15,133 nt of DNA from the NCBI GenBank assembly GCA_947462515.1, contig CANHPJ010000012.1, forward strand, positions 1-15,133, given 5' to 3'. Below, piece after piece: positions 15,057 through 15,133 of the stretch (its first letter is position 1; each line of letters begins with the position of its first letter). The notes below the pieces were generated by a model. The model was not told where the DNA came from. It did not search any database and saw only the letters and a list, made by a program, of their open reading frames with translations. The translations under genes and the position numbers were made by a program. Source of the stretch: Bacteroidota bacterium. GTDB taxonomy: Bacteria > Bacteroidota > Bacteroidia > JACCXN01.

Positions 15057-15133
15057 TAATAATTAATTTTTTACAACCATTAAACTTTTTAAACCACGCA
15101 TCATAATTGTTTTTTGCCAAACAGGCTGGTGCA
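15046..15133 (-). CDS. Possible C-terminal end of an upstream gene (cut by window edge)
   Basis: Two minus-strand frames are open from the right edge. One ends in TAG at 15046-15048, overlapping the MBOAT start by 11 bases ('NNYDAWFKKFNGCKKLIINV' region); the other ends in TAA at 15063-15065, six bases before the MBOAT ATG. Either would fit an operon ahead of the MBOAT gene. Fewer than 30 codons are visible, so I cannot choose or assign a function. Confidence 0.25.
   Translation of the reverse strand, partial: APACLAKNNYDAWFKKFNGCKKLIINVV

Noticed and set aside
1..15133. CRISPR array, insertion sequence, tRNA/rRNA or phage features
   Set aside because: No regularly spaced repeats, transposase or integrase genes, tRNA T-loop-like sequence, or phage genes were seen on either strand.

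Overview
The window reads as A+T-rich chromosomal DNA from a Bacteroidota (Bacteroidetes) bacterium. The evidence is the promoter element TAnnTTFG-type written TAnnTTTG in front of several genes, the near absence of Shine-Dalgarno sequences, the lipid A gene lpxH (so an outer membrane is present), the insertion 'NPFGITTPKGEI' in serine hydroxymethyltransferase, and a LysM/periplasmic-binding fusion directly after guaA. Class or genus cannot be fixed from this sequence alone.

Layout. 1-372 (+) is the tail of an unrecognised protein. 391-3149 (-) is a two-gene unit: an LtaS-like membrane phosphoglycerol transferase/sulfatase followed by a YegS/BmrU-type lipid kinase, overlapping by four bases (TTGA). 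3248-4196 (+) holds a small secreted META-like protein and an OsmC-type peroxide reductase. 4474-5226 (-) is lpxH. A 545-base gene-free stretch follows, ending in a clear terminator for glyA (5772-7046, -). guaA (7296-8825, +) is divergent from glyA and has a textbook Bacteroidota promoter box. It is followed by a LysM/type-I periplasmic-binding protein (8967-10838), hemF six bases later, and a lipoprotein with two CxxCH haem-attachment motifs (11834-12292). A 409-base palindrome-rich gene-free region separates these from a reverse-strand pair at the right edge: an MBOAT acyltransferase (13680-15056) and its likely SGNH partner (12702-13640). This pair is visibly more A+T-rich, like cell-surface polysaccharide modification loci.

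How the genes fit. The left half is rich in envelope functions: LtaS-like enzyme, lipid kinase, LpxH. The first two are a plausible make-and-recycle pair, because LtaS-type enzymes release diacylglycerol and diacylglycerol kinases return it to phosphatidate. The middle is housekeeping: one-carbon and purine metabolism (glyA, guaA) and haem synthesis (hemF) beside a putative c-type cytochrome lipoprotein. The right end is probably O-acylation of a surface glycan.

I see no CRISPR array, insertion sequence, tRNA, rRNA or obvious defence system. The most unusual items are a perfect 13-bp inverted repeat inside the signal-peptide codons of the LysM gene, the LtaS-like/lipid-kinase coupling in an organism with lipid A, the diheme lipoprotein, and the hairpin-dense gap at 12293-12701.
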